From positions 10,310-26,941 of the forward strand of contig PKWC01000137.1 of the NCBI GenBank assembly GCA_003131925.1: DNA of 16,632 nt, in the 5' to 3' direction. This DNA comes from Alphaproteobacteria bacterium. GTDB taxonomy: Bacteria; Pseudomonadota; Alphaproteobacteria; Micropepsales; Micropepsaceae. The position numbers were made by a program, and so were the translations under genes. Shown here piece by piece: positions 7,601-15,689 of the stretch (position 1 is its first letter; each line of letters begins with the position of its first letter). The notes beneath the pieces are model-generated. The model saw only the letters and a list, made by a program, of their open reading frames with translations, did no database searches and had not been told where the DNA came from.

Positions 7601-7671
7601 TCGCCGGCCACCAGGACCTTTGCGTCCGCTGCAGCGATGCGGTGGATCATTTCGAGAAAGTGCCCGCATGA
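4657..7671 (+). CDS. ileS: Isoleucyl-tRNA synthetase
   Basis: This 1004-residue class I aminoacyl-tRNA synthetase charges tRNA-Ile with isoleucine in the cytoplasm. The Rossmann catalytic core holds PPYANGEIHSG followed by TGLNKILKD; the HIGH signature is therefore H75-S76-G77-T78, an unusual form. The CP1 editing domain (about 230-430) shows WTTTPWT with T262-T264 and GTGFVHTAPAHGVED with D378, the residues used for hydrolysing Val-tRNA-Ile. The KMSKS loop is at 675-679. A C-terminal zinc finger has C969, C972, C989 and C992, as in the common bacterial IleRS type. The final ATGA overlaps the lspA start. The stretch encoding most of CP1 has clearly lower GC at third positions than the rest of the gene, which suggests past recombination. 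All editing residues are kept, so the enzyme should be functional. Confidence 0.98.
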   Translation: MTEFSIADTAPRDYRATVFLPSTSFAMKAGLPEAEPKLLARWEKMDLYARIRAQAKGRPLFVLHDGPPYANGEIHSGTGLNKILKDFVVRSQGMLGRDAPYVPGWDCHGLPIEWKIEERYRAEGKTKDDVPIAQLRSDCREFATHWIGVQREQFKRLGCIGEWDAPYTTMDFRAEAVIAGELHKFVRNKLLYLGFRPIMWSPVEKTALAEAEVEYREKTSPTIYVKFPVVGVRLSRNNTSITALAERYPELGLVGASVVIWTTTPWTIPGNRAVAYSPEIARRHGYGLYEVVDVSDASMAVKGEKLVLADELAKQTESHAKATFSRLKTIDPKAIAYCARPIPRRNDPFLVPVLAGEHVTADAGTGFVHTAPAHGVEDADVWTANNHGIEADKAESASWRGARDVETEVHETVDEGGVFTRHAHELEGKRILTPDGKDGDANGAVIKELIAAGALLAKGSLRHQYPHSWRSKAPVIFRATPQWFAAIDKPMAGFGGDTLRQRAMESVRVTRWFPRQAENRMASMVETRPDWVLSRQRAWGVPIAIFVHKESGEILDDPDVNTRIVDAFTQEGADAWFNSPPQRFLGDRRDPDHYEQVMDILDVWFDSGSTYVFTVENPIEPSWPKAARADLYLEGSDQHRGWFQSSLLESCGTRGRAPYEAVLTHGFVLDERGHKMSKSLGNTLLPQTIADKNGAEILRTWAASSDFTEDLRIGPEIVKANVDAYRRLRNTIRFMLANLAGFAAREQIGFDAMPPLERYILARLAELDQSVRADYAEFDFNRVYAQLFNFCTNELSAFYFDIRKDALYCDRADSLRRRAARTALDEVFRRVVCWLAPILCFTMEEAWTCRYPEEDASVHLELFPPTPSSWRDSGTIATWNRIRSLRRVVTGALEIARRDKIIGASLEAAPMFYVADPRDSALFDGVNLSEIAITSGARVELGEGPADAFRLADVPGAAALFRHAEGRKCARCWKVLPEVGTVAGHQDLCVRCSDAVDHFEKVPA
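5350..5940 (+). other. Segment of atypical composition inside ileS (CP1 editing domain)
   Basis: A hand count over 180 codons (5401-5940) gives 95 ending in G or C, about 53%. The 180 codons before it (4801-5340) give 141 (78%) and the 180 after it (5941-6480) give 136 (76%). Codons such as GTA, ACA, TTA, GCA, TCT and AGA, rare in the flanks, are frequent here. The boundaries are sharp, near 5350 and 5940, and match the CP1 editing domain. The reading frame is intact, so this looks like replacement of one domain by DNA from a lower-GC relative. Confidence 0.65.
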
Positions 7672-8180
7672 CTCCGCGCGACCTGGGGCTGACCTGCACC
7701 GCGGCGGCGCTCGCCGCCGATCAGGGTTCGAAGCTCGCCATGCTCTATGGGCTGCATTTCATCGAAATGGGCCCTGGAGACCGCATCCCTGTCCTGCCGT
7801 TCTTTGACCTCGTGATGGTGTGGAATCCCGGCATCAGCTATGGTCTCTTTCCGGCTCATGGGATACTGGGAACGGCCCTTCTGACGCTGTTTTCCGTGGC
7901 GGCGGTCGCCGGGCTGGGCTGGTGGTTGTGGCGCGCAGAGCGCGGTGTTCTTGCTGCCGCGCTGGGGCTGGTCATCGGCGGGGCTATCGGAAACCTCATC
8001 GACCGGCTGATCTACGGCAAGGTTGCAGATTTTTTTCACTTTTATGTTCGCGGCTACGATTGGTATGTGTTCAACATAGCCGATTGCGCGATCACGCTGG
8101 GCGTGGCGGCGCTGCTCTACGATGCGTTGCTGCGGCCGGAACAGACGGTTGTCGGCCGCCAAAAAGGAAGATGCGAATGA
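7668..8180 (+). CDS. lspA: Lipoprotein signal peptidase (signal peptidase II)
   Basis: This 170-residue inner-membrane aspartyl protease cleaves the signal peptide of prolipoproteins before the lipidated cysteine. Four hydrophobic membrane segments are visible. Conserved family blocks are DQGSK (18-22), VWNPGISYG (51-59, the NxG motif), GNLIDRL (109-115) and FNIADCAI (135-142). The catalytic pair is D112 and D139. The ATG at 7668 overlaps the ileS stop as ATGA, so translation is probably coupled; the open frame further upstream is only a shadow inside ileS. The next gene, a lipoprotein and so a likely substrate of this enzyme, starts at another ATGA overlap. Confidence 0.97.
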   Translation: MTPRDLGLTCTAAALAADQGSKLAMLYGLHFIEMGPGDRIPVLPFFDLVMVWNPGISYGLFPAHGILGTALLTLFSVAAVAGLGWWLWRAERGVLAAALGLVIGGAIGNLIDRLIYGKVADFFHFYVRGYDWYVFNIADCAITLGVAALLYDALLRPEQTVVGRQKGRCE

Positions 8181-8788
8181 CGTCGACCCAAGAGATTCTT
8201 CGTCTCGCGGCGCTGGCCGGGCTGGCCCTGTCGCTCATCGGCTGCGAATCCATCCGCCAAGCGGCGGGCATCACCAAGGAGCCGCCTGACGAATTTGCGG
8301 TGGTCACGAAATCGCCGCTCGTCATTCCCCCGGATTTCAACCTCCGGCCACCCAAGCCGGGCGCTTCGCCCACCAACCAGACCTCACCGACCGTCGCCGC
8401 TCAATCCGCGCTGTTTGGCGACGATCCGGCCGCCGCGGCGGCCGCCGTTCCCGGCAATTACAGCCAGGAAGAACGCATTCTGCTTGCCAATTCCGGCGGC
8501 GCGAATGTGGATCATTCGATCAGAAAGCAGATCGCTTCCGACGCAAAGGATATGGAAGCAACGGAAGACAGCTTCACCGATGAGCTTCTCTTCCGCACCT
8601 CTGATCCCTACAAGGGCGCGCCGCTGAACGCGGACGCCGAAGCGCAGCGAATCCACGATGCCGGCGCGCAAGGACAACCCCCCGCCGCCGCCGGCCCGAA
8701 TGCGGCGAGCACGGCGCCACCCGCCAAGCACGATGATTCGGCGACGATCAAGAAGGATAGCGGCGGCTGGTTTGATGGGATTTTCTAG
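8177..8788 (+). CDS. DUF3035 family lipoprotein (BamF-type)
   Basis: This 203-residue lipoprotein has a signal peptide ending in LIGC, with C23 as the expected lipidated residue. It has a short conserved N-terminal block, PPDEFAVVTKSPLVIPPDFNLRP written here as two parts: PPDEFAVVTKSPL and VIPPDFNLRP. Long Ala/Pro-rich low-complexity parts follow, and the protein ends in GGWFDGIF. The N-terminal block is diagnostic of DUF3035, the family that includes BamF, an alphaproteobacterial component of the outer-membrane beta-barrel assembly machine. Two ATG codons lie close together at 8171 and 8177. I chose 8177 because AGGA at 8165-8168 is 8 bases ahead and it forms an ATGA overlap with the lspA stop, like the ileS/lspA junction. 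The BamF role is an inference from family and context. Confidence 0.88.
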   Translation: MTSTQEILRLAALAGLALSLIGCESIRQAAGITKEPPDEFAVVTKSPLVIPPDFNLRPPKPGASPTNQTSPTVAAQSALFGDDPAAAAAAVPGNYSQEERILLANSGGANVDHSIRKQIASDAKDMEATEDSFTDELLFRTSDPYKGAPLNADAEAQRIHDAGAQGQPPAAAGPNAASTAPPAKHDDSATIKKDSGGWFDGIF

Positions 8789-8813
8789 CGGCGAATCCGG
8801 CGAGGAAACTCCC

Positions 8814-8835
8814 TTGCCGCAAGTTTGCGCGGCAA
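8814..8835 (+). promoter_or_regulatory. Hairpin between the DUF3035 lipoprotein and M16 genes
   Basis: TTGCCGC (8814-8820) and GCGGCAA (8829-8835) form a perfect 7-bp stem with an 8-base loop, in the 64-base gap before the first M16 peptidase. No run of T follows, so an intrinsic terminator is unlikely. It may protect or separate messages, or act as part of a promoter region. Confidence 0.3.
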
Positions 8836-8852
8836 TGAAAAGATTCTGAAGC

Positions 8853-10201
<1,349 letters not shown>

Positions 10202-10205
<4 letters not shown>

Positions 10206-11587
10206 GGTGGGGGCAATGTTTGCACCTGAAGCAGGCGGTTCTCGCCGCGCTGCTTCTCGTTGGGTCGGCCGGAATCGCCCAGGCTCTTGATGTCAGGAGA
10301 CTGCCTTCACCGAAGGGTGAAGAGGTCTGGTACGTCTCCGATCACACACTGCCAATGATTGCGCTGGAGGCCGCGCTGCCGGCCGGGTCGGCCTACGATC
10401 CTGCGGGCCAGCCGGGTCTCGCCAATTTCGCGGCCGATCTTTTCGACGAGGGAGCAGGAACACTGAATTCAACTGCGTTCCAGACGGCCCTCAGCAACCG
10501 CGCGATTCGGCTCACGGTCACGCCGGATCGCGACTACCTCATCGTGTCTCTCGTCACGCTCGCAGACAATGCGAAGGATGCATTCCAGCTTCTGGGGCTC
10601 GCGCTCAGCCATCCGCGGTTCGATGCTGACGCAGTCGCTCGCGTGCGCGCACAAATCCTCGCGAGCGTTGCCGAGCAGGACGAGGAACCCGCTTCGGTCG
10701 CAGCCAAGGGCCTCTACCGCACCTTCTTTCACGATCATCCCTATGCACATCCGTTCGGTGGTGATGCGGCGAGCCTGTCTCGAATCAATGCGGGCGAGCT
10801 GAGGCGCTTTGCGACTTCCCATTGGGTCTCGCGCGGCCTGAAGGTTGCGGTGTCGGGCGACGTCGACGAAGAAACTCTTGCCACGCTCCTGAAGACCGCG
10901 TTCGGCGACCTTCCCGCCTCCGCCCTGCCCCCATTGCCTGGGGTGAGCCGTCCAGGCCAACCCGGCGTCTCCACGATTGCGATGCCGGTCCCGCAGCCGA
11001 ACCTGGCATTTGGACTGCCCGGCATGATTCGCAGCGATCCGGACTACATTCCAGGCTTTGTCGCCAACTACATCCTCGGCGGTGGTGGTTTTTCGTCGCG
11101 ACTCACCGACGAAGTGCGCGAAAGGCGCGGGCTGACTTACGACATCTCCACGTCGCTCGAAACGCTGCGCAAGACCGGAATGGTGCTTGGCGAAGTCGCC
11201 ACCAAGAGAAGCACCGTCAGGCAGACGATCGCTGTCATCCGCGACACGCTCAGGGACTTCAGGGAAAACGGACCAACGGACAAGGAACTGGCGGACGCCA
11301 AAACCTATCTGACCGGGTCGTTTCCGCTCGCGTTCAGTTCGAATGTCGGTACCGCCGACCAGCTCAACACTTTTCAGCGCGTCGGCCTTTCGGTCGATTA
11401 CGTGCAGAAGCGCAATGCGCTCATCAACGCGGTGACGCTCGACCAAGTGAAGCACGCAGCGCGCCGTCTGTTCGATCCCGCCAAACTGACTTTCGTGGTG
11501 GCGGGCAGCCTTGGCGATACAGCGCAATCGGGCAACCATGTTCCGGCGGCGGCGGCCGCCGCTCCGCAAAAATCACAGCGGCGCTAA
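10202..11587 (+). CDS. M16 family peptidase-like protein, non-catalytic partner
   Basis: This 461-residue exported protein has an N-terminal hydrophobic signal (about residues 10-28, ending near AQA). It has the M16 fold but lacks the zinc site: where the preceding gene has HFFEH, this one reads NFAAD (75-79), so all three key residues are gone. The segment RGLTYDIS carries the Arg/Tyr pair that the non-catalytic M16 partner contributes to substrate binding. The start is GTG at 10202, which overlaps the previous stop (GTGA) and has GGAAG 5 bases ahead. A TTG at 10220 with a strong GAGGTGGGGG ahead is an alternative. The loss of the zinc motif is the expected state for such partners, not a sign of decay. 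Confidence 0.93.
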
Positions 11588-11644
11588 AGCACCACGGAAC
11601 CGAATGGCCGGGCCAATAGTGACCGTATCTGCTAGGTTGCGTGC

Positions 11645-13504
11645 ATGGTGAGAGAGTCGCCGCAGATTGACCACGCCCCAAGGCCGTTTTCCGACACGCG
11701 TCCGGGTATCCGTCGTCTCGCCGAGGGCACGATCAACCGTATCGCAGCGGGCGAGGTGGTCGAGCGCCCCGCGAGTGCGGTCAAGGAGCTGATCGAGAAC
11801 GCGCTCGATGCCGGCGCCACCCGCGTCGATATCGCGACAGCCACAGGCGGCGCCGATCTCGTCCTGGTCGAGGACGATGGTTGCGGAATGGATGCCGAGG
11901 ACCTCGCGCTTGCCGTTCTGCGCCACGCGACCTCGAAGCTTCCATTCGCGCAGGACGGGGCAGACGACCTTTCGCATATCGCCACGCTCGGATTTCGCGG
12001 CGAGGCATTGCCGTCGATCGGGTCGGTCGGGAAGCTGACCATTGCGAGCCGAACGGCGACGGGGGCGGCGCACGTGATCCACGTCGAAGCCGGGCGCGTC
12101 GAGGCGCCTTCGCCAACCGGTTTTCGCGCGTCCGGACAATCGGGTACCCGCGTCGAAGTGCGCGAGCTGTTTTTTGCCACGCCCGCCCGCCTCAAATTCC
12201 TGAAATCGGCGCGCTCCGAAGATCTGGCGACAGCGGATGTCGTCAAACGTCTGGCGATGGCGCGCCCCGACATTGCATTTGTTCTTACCGCCGATGGCAG
12301 GCGCACGCTCGACTATCCCGGCGAAGGTGACCTTTTCGGCGGAAGGCTGAAGCGTCTTGCGCGCATCATCGGCCGCGAGTTTGCGGAAAACGCCATTCCC
12401 GTAGATGCGGCGCGCGAAGGGGTTCGCATCTCGGGCTTTGCGGGACTGCCCACCTACAACCGCGCCTCGTCGCAACTGCAGTTTCTGTTCGTGAACGGAC
12501 GCCCGGTGCGCGACCGTCTTCTTCTGGGTGCTGTCCGCGGCGCCTACGCGGATTTCCTTGCGCGCGACCGTTACCCCTCGCTCGCCCTGTTCGTCGATTG
12601 CGACGCCGATTTCGTCGACGTGAACGTGCATCCGGCAAAAACGGAAGTGCGCTTCCGCGACGGCGGCCTTGTGCGCGGATTGATCGTGAGCGCGCTCAAA
12701 TCTGCGCTTTCCGCAGCAGCCCATCGCGCGGCCACGACTGTTGGCGGCGCGGCTCTCGCGGCACTTCACTCCCATCAGGCGCCCGCGGCCTTCGCTTGGC
12801 GCGGTCGGTCCGACGCGCGCGGCGTGGCCGAAGCGGCGCGCGTCTTCCATGCGCCGCTTCTCGCCGGCTCCGAAGCGCCGGCTCTGTCGGCTCGCGTCGA
12901 GCAACCTGCAGACGATGAGGCACAACACCCGCTCGGCGTCGCGCGGGGTCAGCTGCACGAAACCTATATCGTCGCGCAGACGGCGGACGGGATCGTGATC
13001 GTCGATCAGCACGCCGCGCATGAGCGACTGGTCTATGAGCGCATGAAGCGCGAACTGGCGAAAGGCCGCGTTGCGACACAGCCGCTTCTCATTCCCGAAG
13101 TGGTGGAGCTCGATCCTTCCGATGTCGAGCGGATTGCCGCGCGCGCCAGCGAGTTCGCGGAGCTGGGCCTGGTGATCGAATCATTCGGTCCGGATGCGGT
13201 ACTGGTGCGCGAGGCTGCGGCGCTTCTTGGCGGAGCCGACTTGAAAGCGATCGTGCGCGATCTCGCCGACGATATCGCCGAGACGGGCGCCGCCCTCTCG
13301 CTCAAGGAAAGGCTCGACGAGGTGTCTGCGACGCTTGCCTGCCACATGAGCGTGCGCGCCGGCCGCCGGTTGAGTGCGGACGAGATGAATGCGCTTCTGC
13401 GCGAAATGGAAGCGACGCCGCATTCGGGGCAGTGCAACCACGGCAGACCAACTTACGTTGAGCTCAAACTCGCAGATATCGAACGCCTGTTCGGCCGGCG
13501 CTAA
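11645..13504 (+). CDS. mutL: DNA mismatch repair protein MutL (endonuclease type)
   Basis: This 619-residue protein is a GHKL ATPase that links mismatch recognition by MutS to strand incision. The ATPase motifs are NRIAAGEVVERPAS followed by KELIENALDAGA (about 31-58), DDGCGM (77-82) and GFRGEAL (116-122). A low-complexity linker (about 360-425) leads to the C-terminal dimerisation domain. That domain holds the metal-binding endonuclease motif DQHAAHERLVYE (454-465), the ACHMSVRAGR block and a CNHGRP motif at 597-602. MutL therefore nicks DNA itself, as expected where MutH is absent. The N-terminus is about 20 residues longer than in E. coli; no nearer in-frame ATG exists, and a weak AGG precedes 11645 by 8 bases. 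The gap to the upstream M16 gene is 57 bases. Confidence 0.96.
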   Translation: MVRESPQIDHAPRPFSDTRPGIRRLAEGTINRIAAGEVVERPASAVKELIENALDAGATRVDIATATGGADLVLVEDDGCGMDAEDLALAVLRHATSKLPFAQDGADDLSHIATLGFRGEALPSIGSVGKLTIASRTATGAAHVIHVEAGRVEAPSPTGFRASGQSGTRVEVRELFFATPARLKFLKSARSEDLATADVVKRLAMARPDIAFVLTADGRRTLDYPGEGDLFGGRLKRLARIIGREFAENAIPVDAAREGVRISGFAGLPTYNRASSQLQFLFVNGRPVRDRLLLGAVRGAYADFLARDRYPSLALFVDCDADFVDVNVHPAKTEVRFRDGGLVRGLIVSALKSALSAAAHRAATTVGGAALAALHSHQAPAAFAWRGRSDARGVAEAARVFHAPLLAGSEAPALSARVEQPADDEAQHPLGVARGQLHETYIVAQTADGIVIVDQHAAHERLVYERMKRELAKGRVATQPLLIPEVVELDPSDVERIAARASEFAELGLVIESFGPDAVLVREAAALLGGADLKAIVRDLADDIAETGAALSLKERLDEVSATLACHMSVRAGRRLSADEMNALLREMEATPHSGQCNHGRPTYVELKLADIERLFGRR

Positions 13505-13518
13505 CGCTGGAGCGTGCC

Positions 13519-13761
13519 ATGAATGACGCATTGCCGGCCCTGCAGGAACCCGCCGCGGTCGCGCGGCCCGGAAATGCGGCCATCCGGTTTCTGCGCGCTC
13601 TTGGGCCAGGCCTCGTCACCGGCGCGGCAGACGACGATCCAAGCGGCATCGCCACCTACAGCCAGATCGGCGCGCAGTTCGGTCACCTCGGACTATTCTT
13701 GCGCGTTGACTTTCGAGAAAACAATCTGCGTTTTGCCATAGTTTCGCGAGTCAAGTCGTGA
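13519..13761 (+). pseudogene. Truncated Nramp-type divalent metal transporter remnant
   Basis: The 80-codon frame starts with ATG at 13519 behind a good GGAG site (6-base spacer), only 14 bases after mutL. Residues 28-55 read LGPGLVTGAADDD, then PSGIATYSQ and IGAQFG. This is the N-terminus of bacterial Nramp-family transporters, with the DPSG form of the first-helix metal site. From about residue 57 on the similarity ends, and the frame runs antisense through the 3' end of rsmD (which ends at 13693) to a stop at 13761. Only the first transmembrane segment of an expected 400-plus residues remains. A deletion joining the transporter start to the rsmD end is the simplest explanation. A small chimeric protein could still be made, but it is unlikely to transport. 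Confidence 0.72.
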
Positions 13762-14271
13762 GAAGCCCGGTTGCTCGTTCAACGATTCTTCGCGCGCACA
13801 TTCGGCGACGACAAGAGCGTCCTGTGCGAGCCATTGTCCATCCCTAAGCGAGGCGAGTGCGGGCGCGATGAGATTCATTCGATAGGGCGGGTCGAGAAAA
13901 GCCAGATCGAATGGACCTCCTGCGCCGGGCGTCGCCGCTCCAAGCATGGTCGCGTCGCGGCGCCAAATCTTGGTCGAGCCGGTGAGCGCGAGGGTTTCCA
14001 CGTTCTGACGGAGGAGCGCCCGACTCTCGGCGGAATCATCGATGAACAGGCAGAAGCCTGCGCCGCGCGACAGCGCTTCAAGACCCATTGCGCCGGTGCC
14101 CGCGAACAAGTCCACGACGCGCGCGCCTTCAAGAGAAAAACCCAAACAGAAATCATTGTGGGTGAGAACGTTGAACACTGCTTGCCGCACCTTGTCCGAA
14201 GTCGGCCGGACGCGTGCGTCCGCAGGGGCCGCGAGCAGGCGCCCGCCGGAACGCCCGCCCGTTATGCGCAC
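13693..14271 (-). CDS. rsmD: 16S rRNA (guanine(966)-N2)-methyltransferase RsmD
   Basis: This 192-residue SAM-dependent methyltransferase modifies G966 of 16S rRNA. It begins with MRITGGRSGGRLL, the family's characteristic start, followed by VRPTSDKVRQAVFN. The SAM-binding motif I is VVDLFAGTGAMGLEALSRGA (52-71), and the catalytic motif IV DPPY is at 127-130. The length is normal and the C-terminus appears complete although it abuts the Nramp remnant. The ATG at 14271 overlaps the end of the upstream GNAT gene by 10 bases, so the two are probably co-transcribed. The gene converges on mutL and the remnant. Confidence 0.95.
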   Translation of the reverse strand: MRITGGRSGGRLLAAPADARVRPTSDKVRQAVFNVLTHNDFCLGFSLEGARVVDLFAGTGAMGLEALSRGAGFCLFIDDSAESRALLRQNVETLALTGSTKIWRRDATMLGAATPGAGGPFDLAFLDPPYRMNLIAPALASLRDGQWLAQDALVVAECAREESLNEQPGFSRLDSRNYGKTQIVFSKVNAQE

Positions 14272-14690
14272 AGGGGTTTGTCCAGCCAGTAAAGCACGTG
14301 CGCGCCGCCGCGGTATGGCAGCTCGCCGAACACGCGAAACCCGAGCTTTTCGTAAAAGGGTCGCGCCTGCCAGCTGAAGGTTGATACGCAGGCCCGGCGC
14401 GCGCCGCGCAATCGGCCTTCCTCTTCGGCCGGCGCCATGAGCTTCGTGCCATGGGCGCCGCGACGGTGCGCCTCCTCGATGAAGAGATCTTCGATCAGCA
14501 TGACATCGAAATTCACCGATGCGATCAGACCACCTTTCATGCAGCCTTCGCGGTTGCGCAGCACGACGTTGAAACGCTGCCGTTCGGGCTTGTCCACGGC
14601 GGCGCGGTTGAACGCCCCGATCGCCGCGCGGATTGCGTTTTCAACCTCCGCGTCGCTCGCTTCGACCGCGATTCTCAGTTCGGCGCTCAC
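14262..14690 (-). CDS. GNAT family N-acetyltransferase
   Basis: This roughly 142-residue protein has a single GNAT fold, which transfers acetyl from acetyl-CoA to an amine. Counting from GTG at 14690, strand 4 and motif A read IEDLFIEEAHRRGAHG, with the pyrophosphate loop R76-x-x-A79-x-G81 (Ala in place of the usual Gly). The C-terminal block is FSWQARPFYEKLGFRVFGELP, split here as FSWQARPFYEKLGF and RVFGELP, typical of a subfamily of small uncharacterised bacterial GNATs. The start is uncertain. GTG 14690 matches the usual family N-terminus but has no clear ribosome binding site. ATG 14786 would add 32 residues, part of them encoded by the palindromic repeat 14716-14753. The gene overlaps rsmD by 10 bases. 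The substrate cannot be inferred. Confidence 0.82.
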   Translation of the reverse strand: MSAELRIAVEASDAEVENAIRAAIGAFNRAAVDKPERQRFNVVLRNREGCMKGGLIASVNFDVMLIEDLFIEEAHRRGAHGTKLMAPAEEEGRLRGARRACVSTFSWQARPFYEKLGFRVFGELPYRGGAHVLYWLDKPLCA

Positions 14691-14715
14691 GATCCGAACT
14701 TGGCGGATCGCTTCC

Positions 14716-14753
14716 CCTTCGACAAGCTCACCCTTCGACAAGCTCAGGGTGAG
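14716..14753. repeat. Short palindromic interspersed repeat (CCTTCGACAAGCTCA type)
   Basis: CCTTCGACAAGCTCA occurs twice (14716-14730 and 14732-14746) as direct copies with a 16-base period. CTCACCCT (14727-14734) and AGGGTGAG (14746-14753) form a perfect 8-bp inverted repeat around an 11-base loop. Elements with this core are familiar as dispersed repeats in alphaproteobacterial genomes (general knowledge, not searched here). The copy lies just upstream of the likely GNAT start and is open in the GNAT frame, where it reads LTLSLSKGELVEG. Confidence 0.75.
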
Positions 14754-14786
14754 ACATTCTCCCTGACGGTGGTGAATATCCCTCAT

Positions 14787-14880
14787 GCTGAGCCCGCCTG
14801 GCTTCGCCGACCCGCTGCGCCGCGCGCGCGAGCTACGGCGAGAGCGAAGCTTCAGCTTCGCGCAGGCAGGTCGAAGCATG
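14787..14880. repeat. GC-rich hairpin region, probably a second repeat element
   Basis: The spacer between the GNAT gene and marC holds GCGAAGC (14844-14850), the loop TTCA and GCTTCGC (14855-14861), a perfect 7-bp hairpin. It is preceded by an alternating CGCG run around 14819-14830 and by GGCTTCGCCGA near 14800. The texture resembles degenerate palindromic intergenic repeats of alphaproteobacteria rather than coding DNA. Assignment to a named repeat family is not possible without comparison to the rest of the genome. Confidence 0.4.
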
Positions 14881-14914
14881 CTACCCCAATGCAGCAGCGG
14901 GGAGGACGCGTGCC

Positions 14915-15598
14915 ATGGGCAATGGGTTGGCAGAGGGTTTCGGAAGCCTGTTCCTGCTCATCTTTGCGGCTGCGTTTCCGATCGTCAATCCCGCGGGAAG
15001 CGCGCTGATCTTTCTGGATATGACGCGTCACGCCGCGCACCGCACGCGCGAGGGACTGGCGCGTCGCGTCGCCTTCTACAGTTTCCTGGTTCTGAACGTC
15101 TCGCTGTTCATCGGCAGTTATGTGCTCGAGTTTTTCGGCATTTCCGTGCCGGCGTTGCGCGTGGCCGGCGGTATTGTGGTCGCCGCAGCCGGCTGGAAAT
15201 TCCTGCAGGAGCATGAAGCGGAAGGCGTCGAAGAGGGCTCGCGCGGCGACGCGGCTTCGGCCGACGACTATGCGGGCATGGCGTTCTATCCCTTCACCAT
15301 GCCGATCACGACGGGGCCGGGAACGATCTCGGTGATGATTGCGCTCGGCACCAGCCACACGTCTCACGATCCTTTACAGTATCGCATCGAGTTTGGCATG
15401 GCTGCACTTCTGGCCAATGCCGTGCTCGCGCTCCTCGTCTATCTGTGCTTCGCCCATGCGGACCGCGTGCGCAGGCTGCTCGGCAATACGGGCACGACAA
15501 TCGCGCTCCGGCTGGCGGCCTTTATTCTCTTCTGCATCGGGGTGCAGATTCTGTGGAGCGGGGTTGCGGAAATGCTGGCGCCCTGGAAGCTGCACTGA
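14915..15598 (+). CDS. MarC family integral membrane protein
   Basis: This 227-residue inner-membrane protein has about six transmembrane segments and belongs to the MarC (UPF0056) family. The conserved first-segment motif is FPIVNPAGSALIF, and the repeat-like motif after the central loop is FPFTMPITTGPGTIS-like (here AFYPFTMPITTGPGTIS). An acidic cytoplasmic or periplasmic loop lies at about residues 100-117. The ATG at 14915 has a strong GGAGGA 8 bases ahead. The molecular function of MarC proteins is unknown; the old link to multiple antibiotic resistance in E. coli was not upheld. It is followed by a 91-base gap with a weak TGTGGA/TCCACA inverted repeat (15645-15665) before the dsbD-like gene. 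Confidence 0.93.
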   Translation: MGNGLAEGFGSLFLLIFAAAFPIVNPAGSALIFLDMTRHAAHRTREGLARRVAFYSFLVLNVSLFIGSYVLEFFGISVPALRVAGGIVVAAAGWKFLQEHEAEGVEEGSRGDAASADDYAGMAFYPFTMPITTGPGTISVMIALGTSHTSHDPLQYRIEFGMAALLANAVLALLVYLCFAHADRVRRLLGNTGTTIALRLAAFILFCIGVQILWSGVAEMLAPWKLH

Positions 15599-15689
15599 GG
15601 CGAACAGATTGCCGAGAACACCGGGCATTGCGGTCACATTGAGGTGTGGAGGCTGGCGATCCACAGCCCCACCCGCTATAGCGGCGCCC

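Noticed and set aside
6520..7650. Minus-strand 376-codon frame antisense to the 3' half of ileS
   Set aside because: It is a shadow: no motifs, and the plus strand has KMSKS and the zinc finger.
11573..13021. Minus-strand open frame of about 480 codons across mutL
   Set aside because: It is antisense to conserved mutL motifs, its composition is Arg/Gly-rich and it shows no motifs.
14716..14753. CRISPR-like array
   Set aside because: There are only two copies of a 15-base unit with a single base between them, so there are no spacers. It fits a palindromic interspersed repeat.
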